A DNA stretch of 64,000 nt. Source: Kaistella soli (GTDB lineage: Bacteria; Bacteroidota; Bacteroidia; Flavobacteriales; Weeksellaceae). The position numbers and the translations under genes were made by a program. Shown one piece after another: positions 27,101 through 34,493 of the stretch. The stretch is from the NCBI RefSeq assembly GCF_019038595.1, contig NZ_JAHOPF010000002.1:372001-436000 (forward strand), read 5' to 3'. Numbering within the stretch: the first letter of the stretch is position 1; every line of letters starts with the position of its first letter. The notes under the pieces were generated by a model. The model was not told the origin of the DNA, did not search any database, and was given only the letters and a program-made list of their open reading frames with translations.

Positions 27101-27684
27101 GTTATATTTTTGTACAGATATGTCACACTGGAATTCTGTGAACGCGGAACTAAATCGGTATAACCAAAAAATATCTGTGCAAGATTAAGTTCCTGACTCG
27201 GATTATTTTTATATACTTTGTTATAATCTGCGGAAGGCAGTATTGAATAGGTATTATAGCCCGGAATGCCGCTGTAAGTCCTATCAGTATACGTGTTGGT
27301 ATCTTTTAAATTGTCAAGCTCAGGATCATTGGTGAAGACAAGTCTTCCGTTGCTTCCCATCACTGCTTTGGTGTAATTTTTTCCGTAAAAACTGAATGTA
27401 AAACCAATCGGAAAAGACTCACTGAATTTATTGGCTCCGGTTGCCGAAAAATTAATCGGTATAGAACCTGCCGATAGCGGGTAATTGGAAGGCAGATCTT
27501 TTGTCATGGCATAATCTCCGGTAGAAGTTGCCACTGCATCTACTTTCAGATTAAAACTGTTCCCTGCACAAAAATACTGCTGCGCCGGATAACTCATATT
27601 GGTTGCCGGATTGTAAAGGTTTACCGTTTGGGTAAAGCCTGAAATAAAAGAAAAAATAAACAGTAAAAAATAAATCTTCCGCAT
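24133..27684 (-). CDS. Giant secreted protein with T9SS type B sorting domain
   Basis: An 1183-residue exported protein. Signal peptide MRKIYFLLFIFSFISGFTQ. An N-terminal globular region (about 30-300) has DGRIITYVNNKTEDSYNAILGIQ-like strands, followed by several Ig/PKD-like units with paired cysteines, and a C-terminal gliding-motility-type (type B) sorting domain starting INNAFTPNSDGINDFW and ending GWIMLKNRN. Such proteins are exported by the type IX system and sit on the surface or form adhesin-like material. The start is the ATG at 27,684, one codon after an in-frame TTG; a -7 box at 27,701-27,708 fits. Monocistronic. Confidence 0.88.
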   Translation of the reverse strand: MRKIYFLLFIFSFISGFTQTVNLYNPATNMSYPAQQYFCAGNSFNLKVDAVATSTGDYAMTKDLPSNYPLSAGSIPINFSATGANKFSESFPIGFTFSFYGKNYTKAVMGSNGRLVFTNDPELDNLKDTNTYTDRTYSGIPGYNTYSILPSADYNKVYKNNPSQELNLAQIFFGYTDLVPRSQNSSVTYLYKNITFGGVNGLLVSFQNQIRSNGTGGISSTTYYSNIILFEDGRIITYVNNKTEDSYNAILGIQNDDGSKFKVPVHSNTANNYNNGKWKSEGVAWVFTPNQNLTPHFKWYRNGTLITGATADTLLGFSPNDGDVLKVEVTYHDPSGAQIGAAVSDQIKFSELPTPSVSIKSAACSQSVLETPLVSDMTYEWFQVGNPAVISTTNQAAVSVTGSYFVRMRHTSNVACFKDSGPISVNFTNSFPPFNNSPKYICKTDGSTSATVNLYDYYPANPSQYSLVFQENGVNIPNYTSFPISANTTRTITVTAQNTAGTCTFNDSFDIVFASLPVNGTLYSPDKTCTVLTSYKAADFKIKFVPSLNVNILFSTDGINYNLNEVNPSVNNPVYVKIQHPNFTCETTGRVDFTTYSQVTANTPNPNNPDLVQCASSTQTYNLHALFDNEVNPGNVTVTYHTTPAGAQAGDNSVPNSSAFRSGLGNTVLYIRVVDNATGCAAQNFPTVTLVVYLKPRIVSPNPIILKNCVGNSVFNLTQTVSNLTDAQPPVVPSIQYYSQNGTLLTTAQVANYDSSVLGTRPYIKITYNSTCDDVINFDLQFNPKPASQISQILICNEVTYSLQNFQNAVISNSSQYIFSDVSGNPLPADFDVSVLPKTVQFLMKDKSTGCVSNVETVTFTKGAASVLLANETYYTLCDSDFDGKTSFDLNSRKTDFTNDPAALFEYFKDQALTQTIPAVYTNETAFAQTVYLKITRPGFCPALAKINLKANSPTKSSTLLDKYFICYGETLNIDAGPENVSRKWSTGETSPTVNISKEGNYSVELTNSFGCTYTHQFIVSDENQPKIEVVNQTNNSIEVIANGGVKPYRYYFNGVAQSSNVLMNPTAASYTIQVESATGCFGEPKTIYFIKINNAFTPNSDGINDFWSIENLDKMENISVMIVDRYGNKVFETQDKNKVSWDGTSGGHPLSTASYWYTASWFDPVTKKNEQRQGWIMLKNRN

Positions 27685-27700
27685 CAAATATGTGTTTGGT

Positions 27701-27708
27701 CAAAAATA
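27701..27708 (-). promoter_or_regulatory. -7 box TATTTTTG for the type B cargo gene
   Basis: Perfect TAnnTTTG on the minus strand, 16 nt upstream of the ATG at 27,684. Confidence 0.65.
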
Positions 27709-27884
27709 CGATTTTATCTTAAAACTGAAATCCAGCAGTATTTAGTATCCGGTTTCAAAAAGAAATAAGGTTCTTTTTAAGAAAAATCAGCTTAACTTCA
27801 ATTCTTTTTTTGGATGATCCCAAGACCTCTTTATTACGCTGCTGTAAATTCTTTGTTAAGCCTTCCAATTTCGGGACTTGCTTA

Positions 27885-28076
27885 TCATTTTAAGAAAAAA
27901 ATGAAATGTGCAAAAGTTGTGCTAACTTTACACTGACTAAATAAAAAATCCTGAACAGACGCTATCGGATTTTCATTCAGAACAGCTGCACGGGCGCAGA
28001 AGGAATCAAAAATCCAAAGTTGGTCGGGCTTAATGTAAACCGTTTGATTCATTTTAACACTTCGCCCGAAACTCAT
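27885..28076 (-). pseudogene. Unrecognised 63-codon frame, possible gene remnant
   Basis: The minus-strand frame reads MSFGRSVKMNQTVYIKPDQL and ends FAHFIFFLK. An internal ATG (MNQTVYIKPD) is at residue 9. The first 45 residues look protein-like and compositionally balanced; the end drifts into low complexity before the stop, as in a truncated gene. I do not recognise the family. The 11-bp repeats lie just upstream of it. It may equally be a chance frame. Confidence 0.2.
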
Positions 28077-28100
28077 ACTAAAACCATTATTTATCCAATG

Positions 28101-28144
28101 TTTTATTAGACTTATAATGGACTTTTATTGGAGTTTTATTGGAC
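28101..28144. repeat. Four 11-bp tandem repeats
   Basis: Units TTTTATTAGAC, TTATAATGGAC, TTTTATTGGAG and TTTTATTGGAC run head to tail with a strict 11-bp period (28,101-28,144), followed by a diverged CTATTCCGAAG. One unit per helical turn puts each TGGA step on the same DNA face. Confidence 0.6.
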
Positions 28145-28617
28145 CTATTCCGAAGATGACGCGGGGATGATTGGGAGATGGCTGGGATTGAAGTGCAAGC
28201 TGCCCCGCCCTGAAATAGCCTTACAGGTTAATAAAATCTCTTTCTACTTGCCTCAGAGGTTTCCCAGACGATTGGGTTCATTAATGAGATGAAAAAAGCT
28301 AATATTAAAAGTTAACCCAATATCTGCTTCCAAATTTCATTTTACTGGAAACTCGCCTGCATCAGTATGCTTCCTAATTTACATTCACCATTGAAATTCA
28401 ACCGTTTACAAATATTAAGTTTACATTTTTCAAAAAGGATTTATTTTATATTTTTCACAATAAACGTATTTTAACATGTAAAAAAATTGTAACTTCGTAA
28501 AAGTTTTCTTTAAAAAAATAATCCAAGTTTAAAATAAATAAGAAATTATTTTCAGGCGAAACACCAAGTTCCGTTTGAATTTAAATAATATCATCTATTA
28601 ACTAAAAACATGAAAAA

Positions 28618-29163
28618 ATGAAAACTCTAAAAAGCCTGACTTTATCCGGTACGATGCTTTTGTCGTCAGTGTTATTTTCCACTAATGTTTCTGCACAGGA
28701 ACAAAAAACGCCTCAGCTTACTGATCCGGAAATTGCCTCCGTAGCGGTAACAGCCAATAAAATTGACATAGGTTATGCTGAAATCGCACTGAAAAAGTCC
28801 CATCATAAAGACATTAAAAATTTTGCAACAACCATGAAAAAAGACCATACTGCTGTGATTAAAATGGCCGTAGATCTGGTTACAAAATTAAAAGTAACTC
28901 CAAAAACAAATGCCGTTACCAAATCTTTATTAGATGCTGCAACTAAAGAAAAAGCCGTCTTGAATGCAAAAAAAGGGAAAGCTTTTGATAAAGCATATGT
29001 GGATAATGAGGTTGCTTATCACGAATCCACTATCAAAGCAGTGGAAACGATCCTGATCCCACAATCGAAAAATGCAGAACTGAAAGCTTTACTTGAAAAA
29101 GCACTTCCAATTTTTAAAACGCACCTTGAGCATGCAAAAATGATCCAGAAAGAATTCAAATAA
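28618..29163 (+). CDS. Exported DUF4142 domain protein
   Basis: A 181-residue protein with signal peptide MKTLKSLTLSGTMLLSSVLFSTNVSAQ. The mature part is a four-helix ferritin-like DUF4142 fold: DPEIASVAVTANKIDIGYAEIALKKS, then KNFATTMKKDHTAVIKMAVDL, KAYVDNEVAYHESTIKAVE and LPIFKTHLEHAKMIQ, with the spaced His residues typical of the family. Likely periplasmic or outer-membrane associated; function not established. It lies 7 nt upstream of the cupredoxin lipoprotein and forms an operon with it. A TAACTTCG box (28,490-28,497) is one base off the -7 consensus. Confidence 0.85.
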   Translation: MKTLKSLTLSGTMLLSSVLFSTNVSAQEQKTPQLTDPEIASVAVTANKIDIGYAEIALKKSHHKDIKNFATTMKKDHTAVIKMAVDLVTKLKVTPKTNAVTKSLLDAATKEKAVLNAKKGKAFDKAYVDNEVAYHESTIKAVETILIPQSKNAELKALLEKALPIFKTHLEHAKMIQKEFK

Positions 29164-29170
29164 CAGAAAA

Positions 29171-29629
29171 ATGATTCCGCTTAAGGCCTTTTTAAAGACA
29201 GGATGCTCTGCTGCTGCAATCGCGGGTCTGTGCAGCATAACAAGTTGTAATTCGGGATCCAAGGACACAGTACCCGTTCTGAATGACAATTCCATGAGCA
29301 CCGAAAAAAGTGTAAGCCCATCTTCAAAACCTGCAACGTCTCCAAAAATTGATTCTGCAGCAGGCAATACAAACACTAATAAAACCACAGCGCAGATTGT
29401 AACCATAGAAAACATGAAATTTAATCCGGCAACAATTACCGTTAAAAAAGGAGATCAGGTAACATTTATTAATAAAGATATCGTAGCACACAATGCAACA
29501 GAAGTACATAATGCATGGGCATCTACCCTGTTACAGACAGGCCAGTCCTGGACTTTTACTCCCGAAAAGACTTCAGAGTATTACTGCACTGTGCATCAGG
29601 TGATGAAAGGTGAGATTATTGTAAAATGA
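29171..29629 (+). CDS. Cupredoxin-domain lipoprotein
   Basis: A 152-residue lipoprotein with lipobox SITSC (Cys26), a Ser/Thr/Asn-rich linker (about 27-72), and a plastocyanin/azurin-like domain. The type 1 copper ligands are visible: His107 (VAHN), Cys139 (EYYCTVH), His142 and Met145 (HQVMKG). It would hold a redox-active copper at the outer surface of a membrane in the periplasm, as an electron carrier or copper-handling protein. Co-transcription with the DUF4142 gene suggests a joint envelope-stress role, which is inferred. Confidence 0.88.
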   Translation: MIPLKAFLKTGCSAAAIAGLCSITSCNSGSKDTVPVLNDNSMSTEKSVSPSSKPATSPKIDSAAGNTNTNKTTAQIVTIENMKFNPATITVKKGDQVTFINKDIVAHNATEVHNAWASTLLQTGQSWTFTPEKTSEYYCTVHQVMKGEIIVK

Positions 29630-29873
29630 GGGTTCTATATTTATAACCTTTGACCGGAATTAGCCGGTCCTGCAACACTTCTGGAATCTCCGAATTTTTT
29701 AAATATATCATTTTTGTATTTTGTAATAAAAACGAACTTTACTTGAGTTGGTTTTTAATTTACTCTAAAAGGACCTTCTTTTCTGTGCCTTTTTATTCCC
29801 CAGAAAACTAAGTTAACAGGTAAAAAACATCACCTACCACAGACAAAAAAACCACATATTTCAAATTTTCTTT
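29630..29873. other. Intergenic region before the permease gene
   Basis: No gene seen. A small hairpin GACCGG-N6-CCGGTC (29,652-29,669) follows the cupredoxin gene but has no T-run, so it is only a weak terminator candidate. Confidence 0.4.
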
Positions 29874-29881
29874 TACATTTG
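29874..29881 (+). promoter_or_regulatory. -7 box TACATTTG for the permease gene
   Basis: Perfect TAnnTTTG that overlaps the GTG which would begin the longest frame, so translation must start later, at ATG 29,899. Confidence 0.65.
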
Positions 29882-29898
29882 TGGAAATTAAACTATTT

Positions 29899-31587
29899 AT
29901 GAACCAGCTTTTCAGAAGAAAACTATACAGCGAAAAGGATGCTCCTTCGGGCTTACTGCGTGTTTTAGGAGTGTGGGATATTGTTTTTTTCGGTATTGCC
30001 GCTATTATAGGCGCCGGAAGTTTCAGCAGTTTGGGTGAAGCAGTTTTCCGCGGCGGCCCCGGTGTTATCGTTCTTTATGTGATCTGTGGTTTTGCCTGTG
30101 GTTTTACGGCGCTTTGTTACGCTGAATTTGCTAGCCGGATTCCGACTGCAGGTTCCGCATACACTTACGCTTACGCGAGTTTTGGGGAACTGATCGCCTG
30201 GGTGATCGGTTGGGCACTCATTATGGAGTATTCTTTCGGAAATATCTATGTCGCATTTTCCTGGAGTGATTATTTCACCAGTTTTATGGGACGGATCGGC
30301 ATTCATATCCCAGATTATCTTACCTGCAGCTACACCGAAGCAAAGAAAGCCTTCTTTGGCGCTTCGGAAAACAAGGAATTAATTAACGCCTGGAAAAGCG
30401 CGCCACTGATAGGAAACTTAAAATTCATCGTTGACATTCCTGCGTTAGTGATCAACGGACTTATTACCTGGTTATGTTACGTTGGCGTAAAGGAATCAAA
30501 AAACTTCAACAACCTTTTTGTTATTTTAAAACTTTTTATCATCCTGCTCGTTATTGCAGTTGGAATAGCTTATATCAATACTGACAACTGGTTTCCGGTA
30601 AGTACAGAAACAGGTGTACAGTCTTTTATGCCTAACGGTTTTACCGGCGTAATGAGCGCGGTTTCGGGAGTTTTCTTTGCCTATATCGGTTTTGATGCAT
30701 TAAGTGTACTTTCTGAGGAAACCAAAAATCCACAGAAAAATCTGCCACGGGGAATGATTATTTCGCTCGTGCTTTGTACTGCCATTTATATTGTTTTGAC
30801 CTTAGTTCTAACCGGGATGGTAGATTACAGAAAATTTGACGGTGTAGGCGATCCGCTGGCGTTTATTTTCGAAAAGTCCAATGCCAATATTGCCTGGATG
30901 GAGTTTGTGGTTTCTCTGGGTGCCATTATCGCGATTACTACTGTTTTACTGGTTTTCCAAATGGGGCAGCCGAGAATCTGGTACGCCATGAGCCGTGACG
31001 GTCTGATGCCGAAAAAATTCATGACCATTCATCCAAAACATAAAACTCCTTCCTACGCCACCATTGTCACAGGAATTGTGGTCGGAATACCTATTCTGTT
31101 TACGGATAAATCGTTTATTCTTGATTTTACAAGCATCGGAACGATATTCGCGTTCGTGCTGGTGTGTGGCGGAGTATTGCTGCTTCCTGCGAAAGAGAAA
31201 CTGAAAGGCAGATTTCACTTGCCTTATATTAATGCCCGATTTATCTTCCCTGTAATTTTCCTTGGAGGATTAGCATTTTTTTACTTCTGGCAGCCGGAAT
31301 TTTTCCATAATCTAAACGACTGGCACGATCCGCTGGAAGGTGAATTCAGAATTTCGATTATTGTATTTATTATTGTGAATCTTGTACTCTGCGTTTTGGC
31401 ATTTGTAAGGAATCTGTCATTAATTCCGCTTATAGGGCTAAGCTCGTGTCTTTATCTTCTGACGGGAATGAGCCATAACAACTGGTTCTGGTTTCTGCTT
31501 TGGTTTGCCATTGGCATGATTATTTATTTCTCGTACGGATACAAAAACAGTAAGCTGAATAATGATCTGAATGGTGATCTAAACTAA
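29899..31587 (+). CDS. APC-family amino acid permease
   Basis: A 562-residue inner-membrane transporter of the amino acid/polyamine/organocation superfamily, cationic amino acid transporter-like. Helix 1 carries FFGIAAIIGAGSFSSLG, the substrate-binding glycine motif, and helix 6 FFAYIGFDALSVLSEETKNP, matching CAT-type transporters. Fourteen membrane spans are likely, with two extra at the C-terminus. The -7 box at 29,874-29,881 sets the ATG at 29,899 with a leader of about ten bases. A DUF962 gene follows after 5 nt. Substrate is not determined. Confidence 0.88.
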   Translation: MNQLFRRKLYSEKDAPSGLLRVLGVWDIVFFGIAAIIGAGSFSSLGEAVFRGGPGVIVLYVICGFACGFTALCYAEFASRIPTAGSAYTYAYASFGELIAWVIGWALIMEYSFGNIYVAFSWSDYFTSFMGRIGIHIPDYLTCSYTEAKKAFFGASENKELINAWKSAPLIGNLKFIVDIPALVINGLITWLCYVGVKESKNFNNLFVILKLFIILLVIAVGIAYINTDNWFPVSTETGVQSFMPNGFTGVMSAVSGVFFAYIGFDALSVLSEETKNPQKNLPRGMIISLVLCTAIYIVLTLVLTGMVDYRKFDGVGDPLAFIFEKSNANIAWMEFVVSLGAIIAITTVLLVFQMGQPRIWYAMSRDGLMPKKFMTIHPKHKTPSYATIVTGIVVGIPILFTDKSFILDFTSIGTIFAFVLVCGGVLLLPAKEKLKGRFHLPYINARFIFPVIFLGGLAFFYFWQPEFFHNLNDWHDPLEGEFRISIIVFIIVNLVLCVLAFVRNLSLIPLIGLSSCLYLLTGMSHNNWFWFLLWFAIGMIIYFSYGYKNSKLNNDLNGDLN

Positions 31588-31592
31588 AAATA

Positions 31593-31904
31593 ATGTCCGA
31601 CCGAATAAAAACATTCAATGAATTCTACGCGTTCTATTTAACAGAACACCGCACAACCTGGACAAGAGTTTTCCATTTCGCTGGGACTCTTCTTGTTTTT
31701 GCTGTTTTATTTTATGTAATACAGTCCGGGAAAGAAAGATTTCTTTGGTATGTGCCGATTTTCGGATACGGATTTGCGTGGTTCAGCCATGCGGTTTTTG
31801 AGAAAAATAAACCTGCGACATTTAAATATCCTTTGTGGAGTCTGCTTTCTGATTTCAAATTGTTTTTTGAGCTGCTGACCGGCAAACAAAAATTTAAAGC
31901 ATAA
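31593..31904 (+). CDS. DUF962/Mpo1-like membrane protein
   Basis: A 103-residue protein of the DUF962 (yeast Mpo1) family. FNEFYAFYLTEHRTTWTRVFHFAGTL and WFSHAVFEKNKPATFKYPLWSLLSDF contain the conserved His residues that bind iron in Mpo1, an alpha-oxidation dioxygenase of 2-hydroxy fatty acids. Two membrane helices are visible (about 27-45 and 50-66). Five nt after the permease, so co-transcribed. Enzyme activity in bacteria is not established. Confidence 0.88.
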   Translation: MSDRIKTFNEFYAFYLTEHRTTWTRVFHFAGTLLVFAVLFYVIQSGKERFLWYVPIFGYGFAWFSHAVFEKNKPATFKYPLWSLLSDFKLFFELLTGKQKFKA

Positions 31905-31933
31905 AAAAACTCCCGTTTATTCGGGAGTTTTTT
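31905..31933. terminator. Bidirectional terminator
   Basis: AAAAACTCCCG (31,905-31,915) pairs with CGGGAGTTTTT (31,922-31,932), loop TTTATT. It serves the permease operon and the convergent gene at 31,938. Confidence 0.9.
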
Positions 31934-31937
31934 ATAA

Positions 31938-32558
31938 CTAAGCGCTTTTGATTAAAGCCAGATTCTTCGCTTCTATTTCACCTTCGTCCAGTTTAGCATC
32001 GCCTTTTCCTTTTTCTAAATCAAGTACTACACTCGGATGATTTACCTGCATGAAGGTCTTAAATTCCTCCATATTTCTAAAAAGATTGAAAGACTCTTTT
32101 TCCTCTTCATAAATAACCCCTTTGGTTCTTCTAGCGGCCGCTGCAGCAATTATTCCTCCCCATATTGCAGCACTGTTACTGGTAAAATAATCTCTTACAA
32201 AAAGATAACCTCCTTTGTTTTCAGCTTTCAGATAATAAATTCCGCCATCATATCCCTGCCCTTTATCTTCGGAATTGAATTTTTTAATAAGATTTACCAC
32301 ATGCAGATACACATTTTCCCCATCAGAAATGGCAAATGCTTTTTTCAGTTTTTTCCCCTTATCATCCAGGTTATTAAACCTATAAGCAATTTGGTCTTCA
32401 GTCATCGCTGCAGAGAGACTTGGATTTGAAGTTGGAGTTTTAGTCCGAAAATCTTCATAAGTTTCATAAACTCCTTTGGGATACTGATTTGGAGTAAAGT
32501 TTTGAGAAAATCCCACCGCAAAAGCTGCCAGGGATAACAAAGTAATTATTTTTTTCAT
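31938..32558 (-). CDS. Exported protein of unknown function
   Basis: A 206-residue protein with signal peptide MKKIITLLSLAAFAVGFSQ. The mature part starts with a YPKGVYETYEDFRTKTP segment, seen in various flavobacterial secreted proteins, and has a small hydrophobic, Ala-rich stretch (AAIWGGIIAAAAARR, near 132-146) that may be a membrane hairpin or a glycine-zipper-like segment. No enzyme motif was recognised. It is divergent from the lipoprotein gene at 32,627. Confidence 0.7.
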   Translation of the reverse strand: MKKIITLLSLAAFAVGFSQNFTPNQYPKGVYETYEDFRTKTPTSNPSLSAAMTEDQIAYRFNNLDDKGKKLKKAFAISDGENVYLHVVNLIKKFNSEDKGQGYDGGIYYLKAENKGGYLFVRDYFTSNSAAIWGGIIAAAAARRTKGVIYEEEKESFNLFRNMEEFKTFMQVNHPSVVLDLEKGKGDAKLDEGEIEAKNLALIKSA

Positions 32559-32626
32559 ATGGAAAATATTTTTTCTAAATATATAAATTTCTGAGAAAAT
32601 AGAGTATTTTTAGAGAAAGAAAATTT

Positions 32627-33253
32627 ATGAAGAAAATATTATTCATTTTAATTGCCGCTACAACAATCCTGCAAAGCTGTGAACCCGTATATAAAGCGAA
32701 AAACTTTCAGGAGACAGCTAATTCTCATCGTGTAATTGCTGTATTACCGCCCAAAGTAATTATTGAAATTAAATCTGCTAAAGAAGCCGAAGCCATCAGG
32801 AAACAGGAAAAAGTTGAAAGCGAAAGATTTCAAAATGCCCTTGTTTCATATCTCAATGAGCACCACAGCAAAAACAACGTTTTCATAAAAGCTCAGAACA
32901 CGGAGGAAACCAATAAAATTCTTTCCGATAACAATATCAGCAGCCTGGCAGGACGGAGCTATCAGGATCTTGCAACTCTATTGGGAGTTGATGCAGTAGT
33001 AAGTTCAAGGGTATCCCTCGCCAAGCCGCTCACCAACGGAGAAGCATTTTTCACCAGTTTACTGACGGGGTATGCTGCACCCTCCAAAATAACCACAGTC
33101 GATTTATCCATCACCGATAAAACAACGGGGAAAATGTTCTGGAACTACAACTGGCAAACCGGAGGTACATTTATCTCCACAGAAAAACTTACCAATTCTT
33201 TGATGAAGTCAGCTGCATATAAGTTTCCCTACAAGACAAAAGATTTAAAATAA
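32627..33253 (+). CDS. Lipoprotein, GNA1162/DUF799-like
   Basis: A 208-residue lipoprotein with lipobox LQSC (Cys near 18). The mature part has HRVIAVLPPKVIIEIK, a central helix with a QEKVESERFQNALVSYL pattern, and DLATLLGVDAVVSSRVSL followed by TTVDLSITDKTTGKMFWNY. This is the layout of small periplasmic lipoproteins of the GNA1162/DUF799 kind, which have a TolB-N-like fold. Likely attached to the outer membrane, facing the periplasm. Function unknown. Confidence 0.65.
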   Translation: MKKILFILIAATTILQSCEPVYKAKNFQETANSHRVIAVLPPKVIIEIKSAKEAEAIRKQEKVESERFQNALVSYLNEHHSKNNVFIKAQNTEETNKILSDNNISSLAGRSYQDLATLLGVDAVVSSRVSLAKPLTNGEAFFTSLLTGYAAPSKITTVDLSITDKTTGKMFWNYNWQTGGTFISTEKLTNSLMKSAAYKFPYKTKDLK

Positions 33254-33256
33254 AAA

Positions 33257-33282
33257 AAACTACCGTTCATTCGGGAGTTTAA
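33257..33282 (+). terminator. Imperfect terminator
   Basis: AAACTACCG pairs with CGGGAGTTT with one mismatch, shortly after the lipoprotein stop. It shares the right half and loop (TTyATTCGGGAGTTT) with the terminator at 31,905. Confidence 0.4.
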
Positions 33283-33317
33283 TCTTAGTTACTTTTTCCA
33301 GCTGTCCTGTTTCACAT

Positions 33318-33356
33318 AAAAAAGACTGCCACAACATCAGTATAGCAGTCTTTTTA
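33318..33356. terminator. Bidirectional terminator
   Basis: AAAAGACTGC (33,320-33,329) pairs with GCAGTCTTTT (33,345-33,354) around a 15-nt loop; T-rich on both strands. It separates the lipoprotein gene and the convergent SPFH gene. Confidence 0.75.
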
Positions 33357-33394
33357 TTTAATATTTGATTTCGCTGAAATCTGCTCAATAAAAA

Positions 33395-34327
33395 TTAATG
33401 AGAGTGTTTTCCCGGTGCCGGAGGATAAATTCCGCCCTGAACTTCATCCATCTTCTGCGTGGCTGCCATTGAAATCACCAGATCATTCAGCATGGAACTT
33501 GCAGAACTTGGGGAATTCGGCAACAAGACTAAATTACTTCTGTTGTTAGCTCCGATGGAATGGAGCGTATCATAATGCTGGGTGACCACAATCAGCGCAG
33601 AAGCTTCCTGGGCATTGATACCCGCATCGTTCAGCATCTTAACGGATTCTTCCAGCCCTTTTGCAATTTCTCTTCTCTGGTCAGCAATACCCTGTCCCTG
33701 CAGTTTTTTAGATTCGGCTTCTGCTTTTGCAACCGCCACGATTCTGATTTTCTGAGCTTCAGATTCATATTCTGCGGCAGTTTTTTCTCTTTCAGCAGCG
33801 TTGATTCTGTTCATTGCATGTTTTACCTGTTCATCCGGATCAATATCGGTAACCAATGCTTTAATGATATCATATCCGTAACTCTGCATAGCTTCCTGAA
33901 GCTCACCTTTCACGGCGATCGCCACATCATCCTTTTTCACGAAAACATCATCCAGTTTAAGTTTAGGAACTTCTGCACGCACCACATCGAAAACGTAGGA
34001 AGTAATCTGATTTTCCGGATTTTCCAAACGGTAGTACGCATCACCAACTTGGGTGCGGATTACCTGATACTGAACAGATACTTTCATTCTGATAAATACG
34101 TTATCGAGTGTTTTGGTATCAATAATTACATCCAGCTGCTGAATACGGAGATTGAGACGTTTTGCCACCTGATCGATGAAAGGAATTTTCAGGTGAAGAC
34201 CCGACTGTCTCACGGTAAGAAATTTCCCGAAACGTTCCACAATCGCTGCAGTTTCCTGCGTGACCGTAAAAAATGAGGCGAAAAGGACTATAAGTCCAAA
34301 AAAAATAAGAATTCCTAAAAAAGCCAT
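33395..34327 (-). CDS. SPFH/stomatin-like membrane protein
   Basis: A 310-residue band-7 protein. One N-terminal membrane helix (about residues 3-22), an SPFH domain with TAAIVERFGKFL and GLHLKIPFIDQVAKRLNLRIQQLDV, then an alanine/glutamate-rich coiled coil (about 180-240, INAAEREKTAAEYESEAQKIR) and a C-terminal segment ending in a His-rich tail. It is closest to the stomatin/QmcA class that forms oligomeric rings and microdomains and often controls FtsH-type proteases. No NfeD partner gene is adjacent. Preceded by about 160 nt with no clear promoter. Confidence 0.9.
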   Translation of the reverse strand: MAFLGILIFFGLIVLFASFFTVTQETAAIVERFGKFLTVRQSGLHLKIPFIDQVAKRLNLRIQQLDVIIDTKTLDNVFIRMKVSVQYQVIRTQVGDAYYRLENPENQITSYVFDVVRAEVPKLKLDDVFVKKDDVAIAVKGELQEAMQSYGYDIIKALVTDIDPDEQVKHAMNRINAAEREKTAAEYESEAQKIRIVAVAKAEAESKKLQGQGIADQRREIAKGLEESVKMLNDAGINAQEASALIVVTQHYDTLHSIGANNRSNLVLLPNSPSSASSMLNDLVISMAATQKMDEVQGGIYPPAPGKHSH

Positions 34328-34493
34328 TGTTTAATTTTTTATTAATAGTTAATAATATGTCAGCACCTTTTTGCTGATTTTATAAAGATAGTGAAAAATA
34401 TTTGCAAATCCAAGCTACAGCACCACCCGACAGCGTTTTCAGGAGATTTTGTTAAGAATTGACCAATTTCTATGAACCGGTTTTATTTTTTAA

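Larger units (their letters stand above)
27709..28480. other. Long intergenic region with scar-like features
   Basis: About 770 nt without a convincing gene. It holds a 63-codon minus-strand frame (27,885-28,076) that I do not recognise, a block of 11-bp tandem repeats (28,101-28,144), a 60-codon plus-strand open stretch without a good start (28,110-28,292) and a locally GC-richer patch (28,150-28,215). The mixture looks like the remains of an inserted element. Confidence 0.45.

Noticed and set aside
28110-28292. 60-codon plus-strand open frame
   Set aside because: No credible start codon with a promoter and no recognisable family; kept only as part of the scar-like region.
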